Assembly (NCBI GenBank): GCA_022702545.1
Contig: JAHRBC010000004.1
Coordinates: 6,496,891 to 6,560,890, forward strand
DNA length: 64,000 nt
Reading direction: 5' to 3'
Source: Phycomyces nitens
Taxonomy: Eukaryota; Mucoromycota; Mucoromycetes; Mucorales; Phycomycetaceae
Shown: positions 20,638 through 32,036 of the stretch, piece by piece
How the letters are laid out: each line of letters starts with the position of its first letter
Position numbering within the stretch: the stretch's first letter is position 1
Program-made: the position numbers and the translations under genes
Notes under the pieces: model-generated
What the model was told of the DNA's origin: nothing
The model's input: only the letters and a program-made list of their open reading frames with translations
Database searches by the model: none

Positions 20638-22280
20638 TGCTTTGACCTTGTGGGGGCAGGAAGGATTCCCTGGGCGGAGATCTGGAAACCCACAAAGATC
20701 AATTCCTTCTTATTGAACTCGCATTTCTTGAGGTTGGCGACTAGTTTCGCTTCTTGGAGTAGCTTCAGGACATGGCGGACGTGTTGCTTGTGATCAGACT
20801 CTGTCTTACTGAAGATGAGGATGTCATCCAAGTAGACCAAAGCAAAGTCATCCAGGCAATCACCGAGTACTCGGTTCATCAGACTTTGGAACGTGGGCGG
20901 TGCATTGGTCAAGCCAAAAGGGAGAACCAGAAACTCGTACTGACCATAACGGGTATTGAATGCCGTTTTCGGAACATCAGATGGTTGGATGCGCACTTGG
21001 TGGTACCCGCTCTTGAGGTCAAGACTTGTGAAGTGGGCGGAACCACGTAGGCGCTCCAGGCATTCGTCGATTCGGGGAAGAGGGTGGTTGTTGCGGACTG
21101 TCAACTTGTTGAGCGCGCGGTAGTCGATGCACATGCGCATTGCACCGTCCTTCTTCTTTACAAACAGTACTGGGGCACCCCAGGGAGAAGCACTTGGTCG
21201 GATCAACTTCAGGTCGAGTAACTCTTTCAGCTGACGCTTCAGCTCGTCCAGCTCCAGAGGACTCATCTTAAATGGCGGCCTGTTGATTGGTCTGGCGCCT
21301 TCCGTGTCAATGACATGTCTTACGTTACGATCGGGAGGCAGGCCAGGCAACTCGTCTTTAAACACATCGGGAACTCTTGCACCAGGTTTTCCCAACCAGC
21401 TTCGGCAAACACCTTCTCCACGTCTTCTTTCATGTATAGCAAGAAGCTATCAGTACCATCTTTTCCTGTCAACTTGCTTGCTTGCTTGTGCGATATCAGA
21501 TAATTCAAGCACGAGGGAGTGGTCTGTGTGGTGTGCGGCATCAAGGAAAAAGTCTTATCCGCTTGTCTCAGTGTCCAACTGTCGGTGTTCCAATCTGGAA
21601 CAGGCTTAGCTTGCTGTAACCAAGTACGGCCAAGGATCATGTCAAACTTCATGGGAAAAACAAAGGCCTCTACGGTATCTTGATAACCGTTAAGGGAGAT
21701 TGACATGATGACCTTACGGCTAATGCGGGTGCGATGTCCATTGGCGGTTTCTACTTCACGGCCTTGGACTGGGATTACCGTTTCGGCCAGTTCAGCTGTC
21801 TCTGGTGTCACATAATTGGCGCTTGCGCCACTGTCAATCAGGACTTGTAGGGTTCTTTCATGGCTAACGGCTTTGTACAGGGGGAGGTCTGTGCTAATTG
21901 AAGCATTTAACTGGTCTAGGTGTACCAAGTCTTGGCTATCAATTTCACTATTCTCAACATTGCTCTTGGTTACCACCTCGGGGACAATAGTATACTGGGA
22001 AGGAAGATCTTTATTAACATGCTCTTTATAGTTTACATCTACTTTGTTATTAATTACATCCCTAGATTCTTGATGTTCGTCATGGTATTGCAACTGCTCG
22101 GGACTGTTGCGGTTCATGCTACGCATGCGGTCCTCGTCTAGACGGCGGAAGGCAGATATGCGCTCTCGGCAGTTACGGCGGATATGGCCTGACTTGCCAC
22201 ACCAAAAACACTTGCGGTCTCCTTGGCTGGAACCCTGTGAGGAGCTTTGACCATTGCGTTGCGACGAGCGGGGTTGGTAG
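20634..22280 (-). pseudogene. gypsy-2 zinc knuckle, protease and reverse transcriptase, frame-broken
   Basis: On the minus strand from about 22280, a CCHC knuckle is encoded near 22200 (CFWCGKSGHIRRNC), in frame with the protease (VLIDSGASANYVTPETAEL, about 21830) down to a stop at 21320. RT continues in another frame (21395-20634) with LIRPSASPWGAPVLFVKKKD, MCIDYRALNK and the YLDD box in FALVYLDDILIFSK. The change of frame falls in GGGAAAAC near 21405. Overlapping frames could in principle be programmed, but single-base length changes in homopolymers are the simpler reading. Confidence 0.8.
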
Positions 22281-23261
22281 TTTGATCTACCAAACCCCTC
22301 CCCTCCATAGCATCGAGGTCCATTGGTGTGGGACCATCGTTGCGCGAGTAGTCGGGAACGACCATGCGAGGAGCAGATTGGGCGGGGCGGCGGGCACTGT
22401 CAAAGGCTAAGGCAGCACGGACAGCATCTTCAAGGTCAAAAGGGTCCTTTGTGACCACGTGGGAACGAACATCATTGCGGAGACCGTTGGTAAAACGGTC
22501 GACAGCTTCATCATCAGTCATTCCGGGGATCTCCAACTTGATGTCATAGAAGGCATCGACAAAAACCTCCACAGACGAGGTCTGGCGCAGGGCGGCCATA
22601 CGGGCACGGGCTTGGCGTGCAGACTGGACAGGGCGGAATTCACGGTTGAGACGTTCTTTAAACGTGGCCCAAGACTCGGTGGTGTAGTCAGAGTCTTCGA
22701 TGCGACGCCACCAAGTGTCAGCACGACCACGAAGCAAGGTAACAGCATATGTGGTCCATTGGGCATCGGGGAGAGACGTAATGGCAGCATAGCGTTCAAT
22801 GGAACGAAGCCAGCCATCGATGGCGGTGGCAGAACGCTCACCGGCGTAAACCTCAGGCTCCTTGGCACGGCGGACAGGGGCCTTGGTGGTCATGGCTTTT
22901 GGAAAGCCAGAGTCATGGCTTCGATCATAGCAGCCATATCAGTGGAACCGATGGGGTTCTCGGGTGTACCAGGGGGAAGCATGGGAGTGGGTGCGTGTTG
23001 CGGGGATGTTTCAAGGGAAATCAAATTGGGATCGGCGCGCCTAATCCAACGAGTAGCAGTAGCGCGGGCGTGTATATCAAAGGCTGATTCTTGGGACGGG
23101 GTCAATTCCAGGCGTTGTTCGGCAGGGACAACAGGAACACAGCGGGAGGCAGAAAAACCTTCTTTCAGATGGGCAGGGAGAAGTGCAAGGACTTTCTCTT
23201 CGATTTCGAATTTCTTGAGTAAATCAAACGGGATAACAGTATGGTCGGAGGAATTGTTCAT
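22138..23261 (-). CDS. gypsy-2 gag in two overlapping frames
   Basis: The first segment starts at 23261 (MNNSSDHTVIP) and stops at 22890. The second starts at 22893 (MTTKAPVRRAKEPEV), so stop and start share ATGA. The second has the retrotransposon gag core (IDGWLRSIERYAAITSLPDA, WTTYAVTLLRGRADTWWRRI, FKERLNREFRPVQS). After about 22280 its reading goes out of frame with the CCHC knuckle, so the last 40 residues to 22138 are probably not native. The ATGA overlap could allow reinitiation, or may reflect one lost base. Confidence 0.75.
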
Positions 23262-23273
23262 TCAGCTACCAAT

Positions 23274-23620
23274 TGTCAAGTCTCGACTGGGTGTATCTTG
23301 CTAATGCTTGACTTAGATAAGTTTTGCAATAGATCACCACCAACTAGGACGTTTAGGATAAATAGGAATATAGAGAATTGAATGCTTTTTATTGTTACAA
23401 ATCGTTGTAGTATTTATACAGATTTTATGAGTGAAACTATCTAAACTAATTACTCTTTACTCAAGACACATTGGTTATCTCTTTATGAGAGGCGATGAGA
23501 ATATGTCTTGGTTTTACAAAAAGGGGAACCAATCGGTATAACATTGAGGACATATGTTAAAAGCATTACCGATTGGGTACCTGATTATCTGGGTTATTAT
23601 TCGCTATGTCAACTCTGACA
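23274..23620 (-). repeat. gypsy-2 LTR (5' in element orientation)
   Basis: 347 bp, identical by eye to 18225-18571, indicating recent insertion. The next bases inward (minus strand) are the presumed primer-binding site and then the gag ATG. Confidence 0.93.
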
Positions 23621-24061
23621 AATAATAACCCAGATAATCAGGTACCCAATCGGTAATGCTTTTAACATATGTCTTCAAGGTTATACTGATTGGTTCCCCT
23701 TTTTGTAAAGCCAAGACATATTCTTATCACCTCTCATAAAGAGATAACCAATGTGTCTTGAGTAAAAAGTAATTAGTTTAGATAGTTTCACTTATAAAAT
23801 CTGTATAAATACTACAACAATTTGTATCAATAAAAAGCATTCAATTCTCTATATTCCTATTTTATCCTAAATGTCCTAGTTGGTGGTGATCTATTGCAAA
23901 ACTTATCTAAGTCAAGTATTAGCAAGATACACCCAGTTGAGACTTGACACTAAGTTGGAAAAGAGACTAGTTGTAGAAAACTAGTCAATTTGGAAGAGGT
24001 TTTTGAACTTGAGAAAGATCCTTTTTATTGATAGGAACTTAACGAGTATTTATACTAGAAC

Positions 24062-24245
24062 TACTACGGCTAAGAAATCGGCAGTTATCTACCGTTTTGG
24101 TCACATAACTACCGTTTTTTTGGTGGGGCAAAACGGTGGATATGACCCTGTGTAAGGCGAATTTGGTAGTAGCTACCATTTTTATAGTGGCAAAAATCAG
24201 CAGATAACTACCGTTTTGGTAACATAACTACCGTTTTTTTATCCA
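24062..24245. repeat. Left subterminal repeats of CACTA-1
   Basis: Several copies, in both orientations, of CGGTAGTTATG/CATAACTACCG and ATCTACCGTTTTGG, spaced tens of bases apart. CACTA elements bind their transposition proteins at such clusters, so these are candidate binding sites. The same motif recurs at the right end. Confidence 0.7.
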
Positions 24246-27200
24246 ACCAAAAATGCTTCCGTTATACACTATAACCTCTCTTTTATAGTACTCTATTTGA
24301 TAATGGGTTCTGCTATTCTTTTACGACCATTCTTTTGAAAGAATGGTTTATTCTTTATTATAGAATGTCTTGATTTAATTCATACCGTATTTTGCGCACA
24401 ATTATTATAGAAAAATACTTAAAACTAATGCTATTTAATATTATAAAACATATATAGTACAAACCTTTGTTATAAGCTATACATGCATAATAATACTACG
24501 TTGATATACATTAGATGATCCTTAGCATTCATCAATTGCTAAAAATTCATTGTGGTTAGAAAAAGAAGCGATCATATAAACCTAGTACATTATTTTGTAT
24601 TGCTTACAAGTATATATTATGCTTGTCAATTAATATACCATGCCTCTTGTTTTGAATGATTATACTGAAAGGGATCTCCAGAAATAAACACTATATGTAA
24701 TAGGAGGTCAATAGAATATGTACTGAAAAATTAGTTGAAGAATAATATAATTATTAGACAATCATCTTACCATAGAAAATCAACTTTGGCATATTCAAAT
24801 CATATGATTCAAAACTGATTCGAATCTCATTGTAGCAAACAGAGTAATCAGCTCATTAGAAAAGAAAAGTGTATATCTTACAGAGATTGCCAAGTGTAAA
24901 AAGGACAAACCGTATTGTAATATAGCCGTAAAAGTTTTCGCTCTTTTGTTTCTGGGGGAAAAAAGAGCGAGCTGCATTTCATTCCTAAATCAAAGGTAAT
25001 CGAGCTAAAGATGGTTCAATCGGGATGTCAATCAGGTGTTTATAACCGTGCCGATCTTACATGAAGGAGGCTCATTTGGTTTTAATTCAAAGAGTCATTG
25101 CAAAGACAAGACAAGAGAAGCAAAAAGAAAAAGAAAAAAGAAAGCACACTAAGCATATGCTAAAAATGCAACGGGGCCAATAAGAGTTGCCTAAAAGAAC
25201 AATCTTAAACCCTTGTTTTATTGCTTAGCACTTACACAATACTCGTTTTTGGCGGTATAGAGCTATATTAAAGAGTAGAAATATTATATTGGCATTAGAT
25301 TAGCAATAGATGATCAACAAAGCAATCACCCGTTGCACATCTGTCATGATTGCTAATTCGACGCCATCACCAAGTTGCAACATCTCATCTTCAAAAAAGA
25401 AAAGAACGACTTGCACTTTGCTGCTATATTGTGATAAATAATATTGTATTAACTATAATGTGTATTCAAAACATATATTAAAGAGTCAACTTACTTTATT
25501 ATTCTCTATTATTTATTTATGAGCTTGGTTATTGATTGTAAAGCCTTTTCCAAGTCTTTTGGTGCACAGCATTCTATAATATTTATATTGATTCTGAGAT
25601 AGACCATTATATTATTTTATGGCCATAGGATAGTGTTCTCGTCAATTAAATAGTGTTTGATAATATAAGACCATGCTTTTAGTTGATGCCGCGATTCATA
25701 GTCAAAGGATGGTTTGAGAAAAATATTAACAAAAACAAAGGTTATTCTCTAGGGTTCTCTTGTGCCGTATTTTTTGATCTTAATGATAAAGCATATTATG
25801 TAAATGAAGTTTACTCTTTTCTTTGAGACCACCACCTGTATCAATTGCTAACTTACCAAGCTAATCAAGGTATTTGTCCAATAGATCCCTTTTTATACCA
25901 AATATCCATTTATAATAAATGAAAAATATATACAAACCAAACACTTTAACAAACTATTGACTTTTGAATGTCCCTTTGGGTTGATCAATCTTCATTTGAC
26001 TGCAAAGGTTTTTGGTAAAAATATTAATAAAATAGCTTGCTGTCCGATACTTGCCAAGCATGGATAATAACCATATCCTTTACATTGTGAACAAAGGAAT
26101 GGCCCTTGTATCTTAATATAACTTTTGCGTTGCCAGATAAAATAAAAACACAAGTTAAATCATAGTATAGTATTTTATTGTTGTTACAATCGATTATTAC
26201 CTTTTCCATAAGATACACTTTAAGAATCTGCACAACTTACTTTCCCAACAAGTTTATAGCAAGACTATATCTCGGTCTCTTATAAACTATTCAAAATTAC
26301 CTGACACACCTTTTTTCATATAATAAATCGCCGAGGCCCATTACAAAGCTGTTCCACTCAATTCATAGAGAGAATTATAAGTAAACTGGATAAGCTCATT
26401 AGATACTTTGAAATTCGCGGCTATATCAATATAGCAATGAGTATGTATCATAATATTAAACTTTTGTAACCACATACATATACTAAAGCTCGTTTTTGGG
26501 ATATTTTCAATGGGAGAAGTGGTGACCAACTGTGTAAGCTTTTCAATCAATTTTTCTATTTAAATATTAATGTTATACATGGCATAAGAATAGTATAAAT
26601 GAAGTTCTGTTTAGTTATTACCTGTGACATACTGATTTGAATGCTATGGAGGTTGATTTTTCCACTGTCATTGTTAATGTCCATCATTGGACGGATTCAA
26701 CTTTGCATTCTTCATTTAAATACCCAATCGGCAAGATTAGCACCAACAATCACCACCCAACACCCCCTTGTCCTTGTAGAAAATAAATATAGTATTAGTA
26801 AAAACACAAAGTAAGAATCACTTGCTATTTGTACATGCTTACCTAGTAATCACAATATAACTAATGAAAACCAGCTCATTAGTATTGTTCATCTCTACTT
26901 TTAGTATAGAGATTAAGACTCTAGTCAATACTTTGTTACTTTAGAAAAAACTCATGAAGGAGCACGGCATTGCAAACGATGACTTGTATGTAGCAGAAAT
27001 AAAGTAGCAGCCCGTACTTTGTACAACGGGCTATATACTACAACCAACATTTGCAGTTGTTAATGTAGATGACATCCAACATCAACGACTCAATCAATAC
27101 CTACCAGACAGAAATAATTCTATTTTATTGCACTGTACTACATATTCAAGAATAATTGACGTGTCACCATGAGTAGCCTCTCTATTCTATAATTCATTCT

Positions 27201-27606
27201 TTATAATGCCCTCTCTATACTTCTTTATATTATTATACAGACACCAAATAAAATAAAGCAGCTAATAATGTCAAAAACAAAAATTCGGTTTCAAAAAACG
27301 GTAGTTATGTTACCGTTTTGTTCACACAGGACAAAAATTATTTTTCTCAAGAATGCGCAACATCTTCAACACCAAATAAAATGCTCATTTCGATAAACAA
27401 CATTACCTAAAATTTTACGAGCCCTTTCTATGGTACTACAACTACCTCATTGCCAGAGGAAAAGAGATTCCATGCGACTTTTATGAATCGGGATCAATGA
27501 CATTACCTTTCAACCACAATCTGCGGAGAAAAAGCAGTCTAAAATCAGAAAAAACGGCAGTTATGTTACCGTTTCGGTAGCTGTTCCCACTCCTCTCGCC
27601 GTAGTG
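24062..27606. mobile_element. Non-autonomous CACTA-1, 3,545 bp, TSD AAC
   Basis: Left end TACTACGGCTAAGAAATCGG (first base C changed to T), right end CTCTCGCCGTAGTG; AAC on both sides (24059-24061 and 27607-27609). It is nearly identical to CACTA-2 (46746-50464) across its length. No gene is supported: only short frames remain. Near 26950-27100 it keeps degenerate traces of the last exon present in the larger CACTA (GTTAATGTAGATGACATCCA against 56301). ACGGTAGTTA-type subterminal repeats lie at both ends (24070-24250, 27290-27330, 27550-27590). Confidence 0.9.
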
Positions 27607-27609
27607 AAC

Positions 27610-28106
27610 GACTGTGTTTACATAACACACAATAATACAAAATGTCAACTAAGACATTGAAACGAGAGGAAGACAGATACAAACAATGATATTGTTAGAG
27701 CTACTTGGTGATTATAAAGGTTTTGGGTGGCACTTCACTCTTGGCCACAACACTTTGTTGTTCCTGATCTGGGATGGTCTTCCTTTTACTATAACAAAGC
27801 CAAAAGGTCAATCCCACTGGGGAAACAGGAGTATACGTAAAATCAAAGACAGGATAAAAGATACTTTTTATTGTTATGACTTTCATTATCTTATATAGTT
27901 TTCTAACTAATACTGCGCATTATCTGCAGTAGCTATTATATGATATTTTAATAAAAGAAGAGACATTGTACTGTGGTTAATGCTCAGGAAGATGTTACTG
28001 CGCATAAAGAAGTACTGCAGTTAATCATCAGATTTTACAGATTCATCAAAATAATGTCTGACAAAGATCAGGAACAACACACAAAAAAATTATGCCAAAA
28101 AACTTA
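27610..28106. other. Region between CACTA-1 and tRNA-Tyr, no gene seen
   Basis: AT-rich sequence with no convincing coding frame. Together with 23954-24058 it probably forms old, unassigned LTR-like DNA (TTTTTATTGATAGG..., ACTTTTTATTGTTATGAC), into which CACTA-1 inserted. Confidence 0.4.
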
Positions 28107-28189
28107 TCCGGCTTACCAGATTCGAACTAGTGACCTAAGGATTACAATTTCATTACAGTCCTCCGCTCTACCAACTGAGCTAAAGCCGG
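28107..28189 (-). tRNA. tRNA-Tyr (anticodon GTA) with a short intron
   Basis: Minus strand: CCGGCTTTAGCTCAGTTGG, anticodon arm GGACTGTA with GTA, an intron of about 10 bases (within ATGAAATTGTA), then ATCCTTAGG, T arm CACTAGTTCGAATCTGGT and AAGCCGG closing the acceptor stem. A TTTTTT run follows in transcription direction at about 28096-28101. Eukaryotic tRNA-Tyr genes characteristically have an intron just after the anticodon. Confidence 0.93.
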
Positions 28190-28197
28190 CTCTCCTT

Positions 28198-28949
28198 TGA
28201 TACGTGTGTTGTGGGCAGGTTCGCTTTCGACCATGAAGCCGGACCAAGGGCCCGGACATAGACGTAGGAGGGGTCGGTGGCCGGACAAGTCCGAGTAAGA
28301 AGTCCGAGCCGAGTGAGTTGGGCGGGTTTCCGGTGAGGTGACGTTGGCTGGGCGATCCCCGAGTTTCTATATTTTTCTTTCTTCCCAGTCTTTTCCCGTT
28401 TTTATTTTATCACATTTATTTATTTCCTTTTTTATATTATTTCCTTTTCTATTTCTTTTGTGAATCCTTGACACCTTCTTGCAGGATTGCACCATTTAAC
28501 ACCTCTTTAAACAATTGTCTTTGTACAATGTACTTCTTCCATTTTTACCTTTATTATTTTTACAATATTTTTATACTATACTTTATCACACTTGTCTAGA
28601 ATTACATCATTTTATTCACTTATTTCTTTATTCTTTGTTTTACCTTGACTGCGATGGCACAATTCCATCCATTTATTTTATTATTTTCAGTTATTCTTTT
28701 TCGATTCTGAATGTCTATAAAAGACATTCAGTTTTCCATCAATAAAAGATATCTTTCGTTGGGTTTAATACCGGTTCTATTTTATTTTATTTGTACTTTT
28801 CGATCTCTGAAGAGCAGTGATATTTTGCCCGGTTACATTTTGGGAATATACTGTTGAGTTTTGTTAGTCATTTTCTTTATCTTTATTATCGTTTTATTAT
28901 TTGCCGTCGTTCGTCACTATACACAACCGTATACACACATCACGCGTCA
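28198..28949 (+). repeat. Solo LTR 8 bp upstream of tRNA-Tyr, TSD CCTT
   Basis: Starts TGATACGTGTGTTGTGGGC, ends CACATCACGCGTCA, and is flanked by CCTT at 28194-28197 and 28950-28953. A TATAAAAG box (about 28713) and AATAAAAG (about 28742) are visible. The fragment at 2761-3026 is a second copy. Its start lies exactly 8 bp from the tRNA 5' end (28189), and its transcription would diverge from the tRNA. Confidence 0.85.
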
Positions 28950-28954
28950 CCTTC

Positions 28955-29966
28955 TGACACGGGTGTTGTAGTTTTTCCAGCTTCGCCCACTTTCGCAAGC
29001 AACGTCATCCTTTTCCAGACTGCCTTGCCAGAAAGAGTGACGTCGTGTCCAGTCAATATGGCGACGTCACTCATATCGCATCGCAAGTCACTTTTTACCC
29101 ATATACCTCTTTACACTTCCATCTTTATCTCCCATTATCTGCATTTCAATTATCATTCTTGTGTCCACCTTTTGTCATCTATCTCATTTTCTCTTTCCCC
29201 ATGTTCCTGTCTGTGCGCATTTATCCTTATCTTCACTCTACATTTTTCTCACATATCTATATTTTCTTTATCATTATTGTCACCCATTTTTACATTATCA
29301 TCCTTACTGCACATCTTGTTTTCTCATATTTTTATATCTCTGTCTTGTCTTATCATTTTACATTTTACACAATCTCTCATTATCCGTATCCATTATCTCA
29401 TATTACTGTTCTATTTTTTGTTCTCACACCCATTTTCTATAATCCATTATTAATCAATTCATAATTATCTACAAAGTAATATTTTACGAAGTCTATATAA
29501 GAGACTAAAAATTCAATCAATAAAATTATCAGTTATCTCTCTCTTATTTTCCGTCCCTGAATTAGTGAATTGTCTTGTATAGAAATTCCTAAACATACTT
29601 TGTGCCAAGATTGATTTTTCTTTTCATCCAATTCCCTTTTCCGTCCAAATCTGTATCTTCCCAGTACCTTGCTGTCAACTTTAATAATTGTCCTGAGTGA
29701 AATTATCTAGTTCCCCTCTCCTATTATATCTCTTCCTCCCTGTTTCCATTGCTGTCAAGAATATATCTAACTGTCCCGAGCAAAGTTCATATATCTCTGT
29801 CTATTTCTTCATTTTCTCTTCTTTTGTCCTCTTGCTGTCTTTGAATTGCGGTTCTACCCCCGTTATATTCATTCTTTATCGCACCCTCGTTATTGTCAAC
29901 GTGAGGTATTCAATTTACTATATTTTTCTGACTCGTTTTCACTCACAACAAACTCAACACGCGTCA
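28955..29966 (+). repeat. Solo LTR, second family member stacked next to the first, TSD CTTC
   Basis: Starts TGACACGGGTGTTGTAG and ends CAACACGCGTCA; CTTC is at 28951-28954 and 29967-29970. It is the same LTR as 9594-18056. TATATAAGAG (about 29494) and AATAAAATT lie in the second half. Long open frames within it are compositional. Confidence 0.85.
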
Positions 29967-29970
29967 CTTC

Positions 29971-30440
29971 TGACACAAGTGTTGTAGAATGTTCCAGCAA
30001 CGACCACCAACCCTCAATTTACTAGTGACTTTGAAATTTTTACCTTGGGACAGTCGAAGACGTCACCTTCCCTTGGACATGCAAGGCATGATCCGATCTC
30101 TTGGAATCATTTGTCTACGTCAACAGTCCCGTTGAGTTCTAAATGTTTTCCCCTTTCTTTTCCTTTGATTTATATTTCCTTTTTCGTTTGCTTCCCACTG
30201 CATTGCACTTGTTCCTTTCGCACTTCTTGATATTACTCCTTTTGTATACTTCCCGATAGTGCATTTCTCTCTTGATGTTTAGTTTCCTTTTTGTTTTCCT
30301 TTCGATTATTTCCTTTTGTGATTATGCCCGAAGAACTGTACACTCTTCTCGATAATCATCATTCAGCATAAGTTATATCTAGATTGTCACTACGTGCACA
30401 GTTGTCAATTAGTATAAAAGAGCTCCATTTTTTATTCAAC
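29971..30440 (+). repeat. Start of a third, older LTR of the same family
   Basis: Begins TGACACAAGTGTTGTAGAAT directly after the CTTC duplicate, matching the family start with changes. A TATAAAAGAG box is at about 30414. I cannot place its end; the next recognisable feature is the 3' end of the Plavaka-like gene at 30643. Nothing else coding is seen between 30440 and 30640. Confidence 0.6.
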
Positions 30441-32036
30441 ACACCCACTGATTTTTTACACGTTTTAGGCAATTATTTCGCTAAAAAAAATTATTATTGG
30501 CTGTGAGTTTGTAATCACTGTTTTTTTGTACTTTTGGTCTATTTTTTGATATATTTTTTAATCTCCTATGCTTTTCTGGGGGTTTATCTTAAAATAAATA
30601 ATAGCTAACCAATTATATTTTATCACTGATATTGAAGCATTTTTACTGGATAATAAAAAGATGGGCATTCAGAATTAACGACCAATAGGAACCGAATTTT
30701 GATACATTAATTACATGAATGTTTCCATGCCCATTAACGACAAAGCCAAAGTCCATAACCTCTTTGCATTTCAGAGTTGTATCCACAGGGATAATCTCAC
30801 AAGGTCGGATATGCGGGTTTCCACAAGAATCAGTGCAAAAACCAGGAAGAGAAGAGCAAATATCATAGTCAGCTGTAACTAACAAGTACTTTTGCAAGCT
30901 AAAAGATCCATCTTGATTTCTCAAGACTTTACCAAGCAACAAGGTATTGCCATGCAAAAAGAGTCCAGTTAAGCCATCAACTACTTGGGACTTGTTGATA
31001 TAGTAGCTGTCGGTTTGGTTCTTTCGAGCACCAAAGAAGTGCTTGTTGAAATCCACGTTTTCAGTCTGCAATCTTTGGATCAGAGAACCACTTTCGCCAC
31101 GGACTAGGCATTCTTTCTTGACACCATTTTCTTTCCAGGTCTTGGTATACACAAAGGATAGACCGTTGAACAGTTGCCGGCACATGAACTGCTTTCCAAA
31201 ACGAGTGGCAATATCGCGAGAAGTGTACTGTCGGTTCGTCTGGAAAAGATGTTCACGGATGAACTTGTTGAACTGTTCAGAACTCTCGGTCTCGTACTGA
31301 AGGGGGCATCCGAATCTTTGTATATCGTCGACCAAATGGTAGAGCATGTGTATCTTGGGGCGCAAAGAGAACATGGGGGGCTTTCCAGAACTTCCAATCA
31401 AGTGTTGATCTAACATAAAAAGAGATCTCGTGAAATTTGATAATGCAACTTGTAAAGAATGGATATACACATCAGAGCCACATTCAATACCACGAAGGTA
31501 TATCAAAGAGGTCAACTGTCCCAAGTAGGTAAAGCATTGCATAAAGACATCAAAACGTTCAACTTGTTCAGAGAATACAGTACCAAGAACCGTAGGTAAA
31601 ACCTGTATGAGCTGCTTATAATCTCGGCCAACGAATGAACCACTGTGGCGAAGATTATTCCTGAAAGTTCTTGAGTATGCAGAGCTGTTTCTGCTAGACA
31701 TAATCGCTCTACCAAGACGATTTCTTTCTGAAGGTTTAAGAACTTCCTTCAACAGATAGTCTACCAGATATTTAATGCAACCAACACTGCAAAAATACCC
31801 CCGATTCCCATATGTGTATTTGATACAGTAGGTATGGGATATAAAGGTCAATTTTCTAGCTCAGGCCCTTTTTTGTGAGTTCAGAGAGAAAAAATATTTT
31901 TGATGGATTTTATTGGGTGTAGGTGATTGTGTAGCATGACAAAAATAATTATTAAACTCAAAGTATATCAAATAAACTGTACCTGAATATATCTTCTTTA
32001 CTGTTAAACCAAAACATTTCAATTATTTATTAAACA

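Larger units (their letters stand above)
18225..23620 (-). mobile_element. Ty3/gypsy LTR retrotransposon 'gypsy-2', 5,396 bp, TSD AATA
   Basis: Two 347-bp LTRs (18225-18571 and 23274-23620) look identical by eye, and AATA flanks both sides (18221-18224 and 23621-23624). The coding strand is minus. Just inside the downstream LTR is a purine tract (AGGAGGGGGG on the minus strand, about 18573-18585). Just inside the upstream LTR the minus strand reads TTGGTAGCTGAATGA, whose TGGTAGC could be a tRNA primer site. Gene order is gag, zinc knuckle, protease, RT, RNase H, integrase. Several frame breaks interrupt gag-pol despite identical LTRs. Confidence 0.92.
18202..23949 (-). repeat. Solo LTR of the gypsy-2 family, split by a full gypsy-2 element; TSD CTAA
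   Basis: The pieces 18202-18224 and 23621-23949 together form one 352-bp LTR starting TGTCAGAGTTGACATAGTG and ending GAGACTTGACA. It is inverted relative to the plus-strand reading of the intact element's LTRs and shows many substitutions against them. CTAA flanks it at 18198-18201 and 23950-23953. An older solo LTR was therefore the landing site of a younger relative. Confidence 0.88.

Noticed and set aside
24795..26550. Short minus-strand frames shared by CACTA-1 and CACTA-2
   Set aside because: They are shared only because the elements are near-identical; frames are 60-70 residues, without motifs, and some differ by indels between the copies.
28854..29464. Plus-strand frames in the tRNA-Tyr LTR cluster
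   Set aside because: They cross the LTR-LTR junction at 28949-28955 and reflect base composition only.
31785..31851. N-terminus of the 402-residue frame at 30643-31851
   Set aside because: Encoded by the terminal repeat of element C, not by the interrupted transposase gene.
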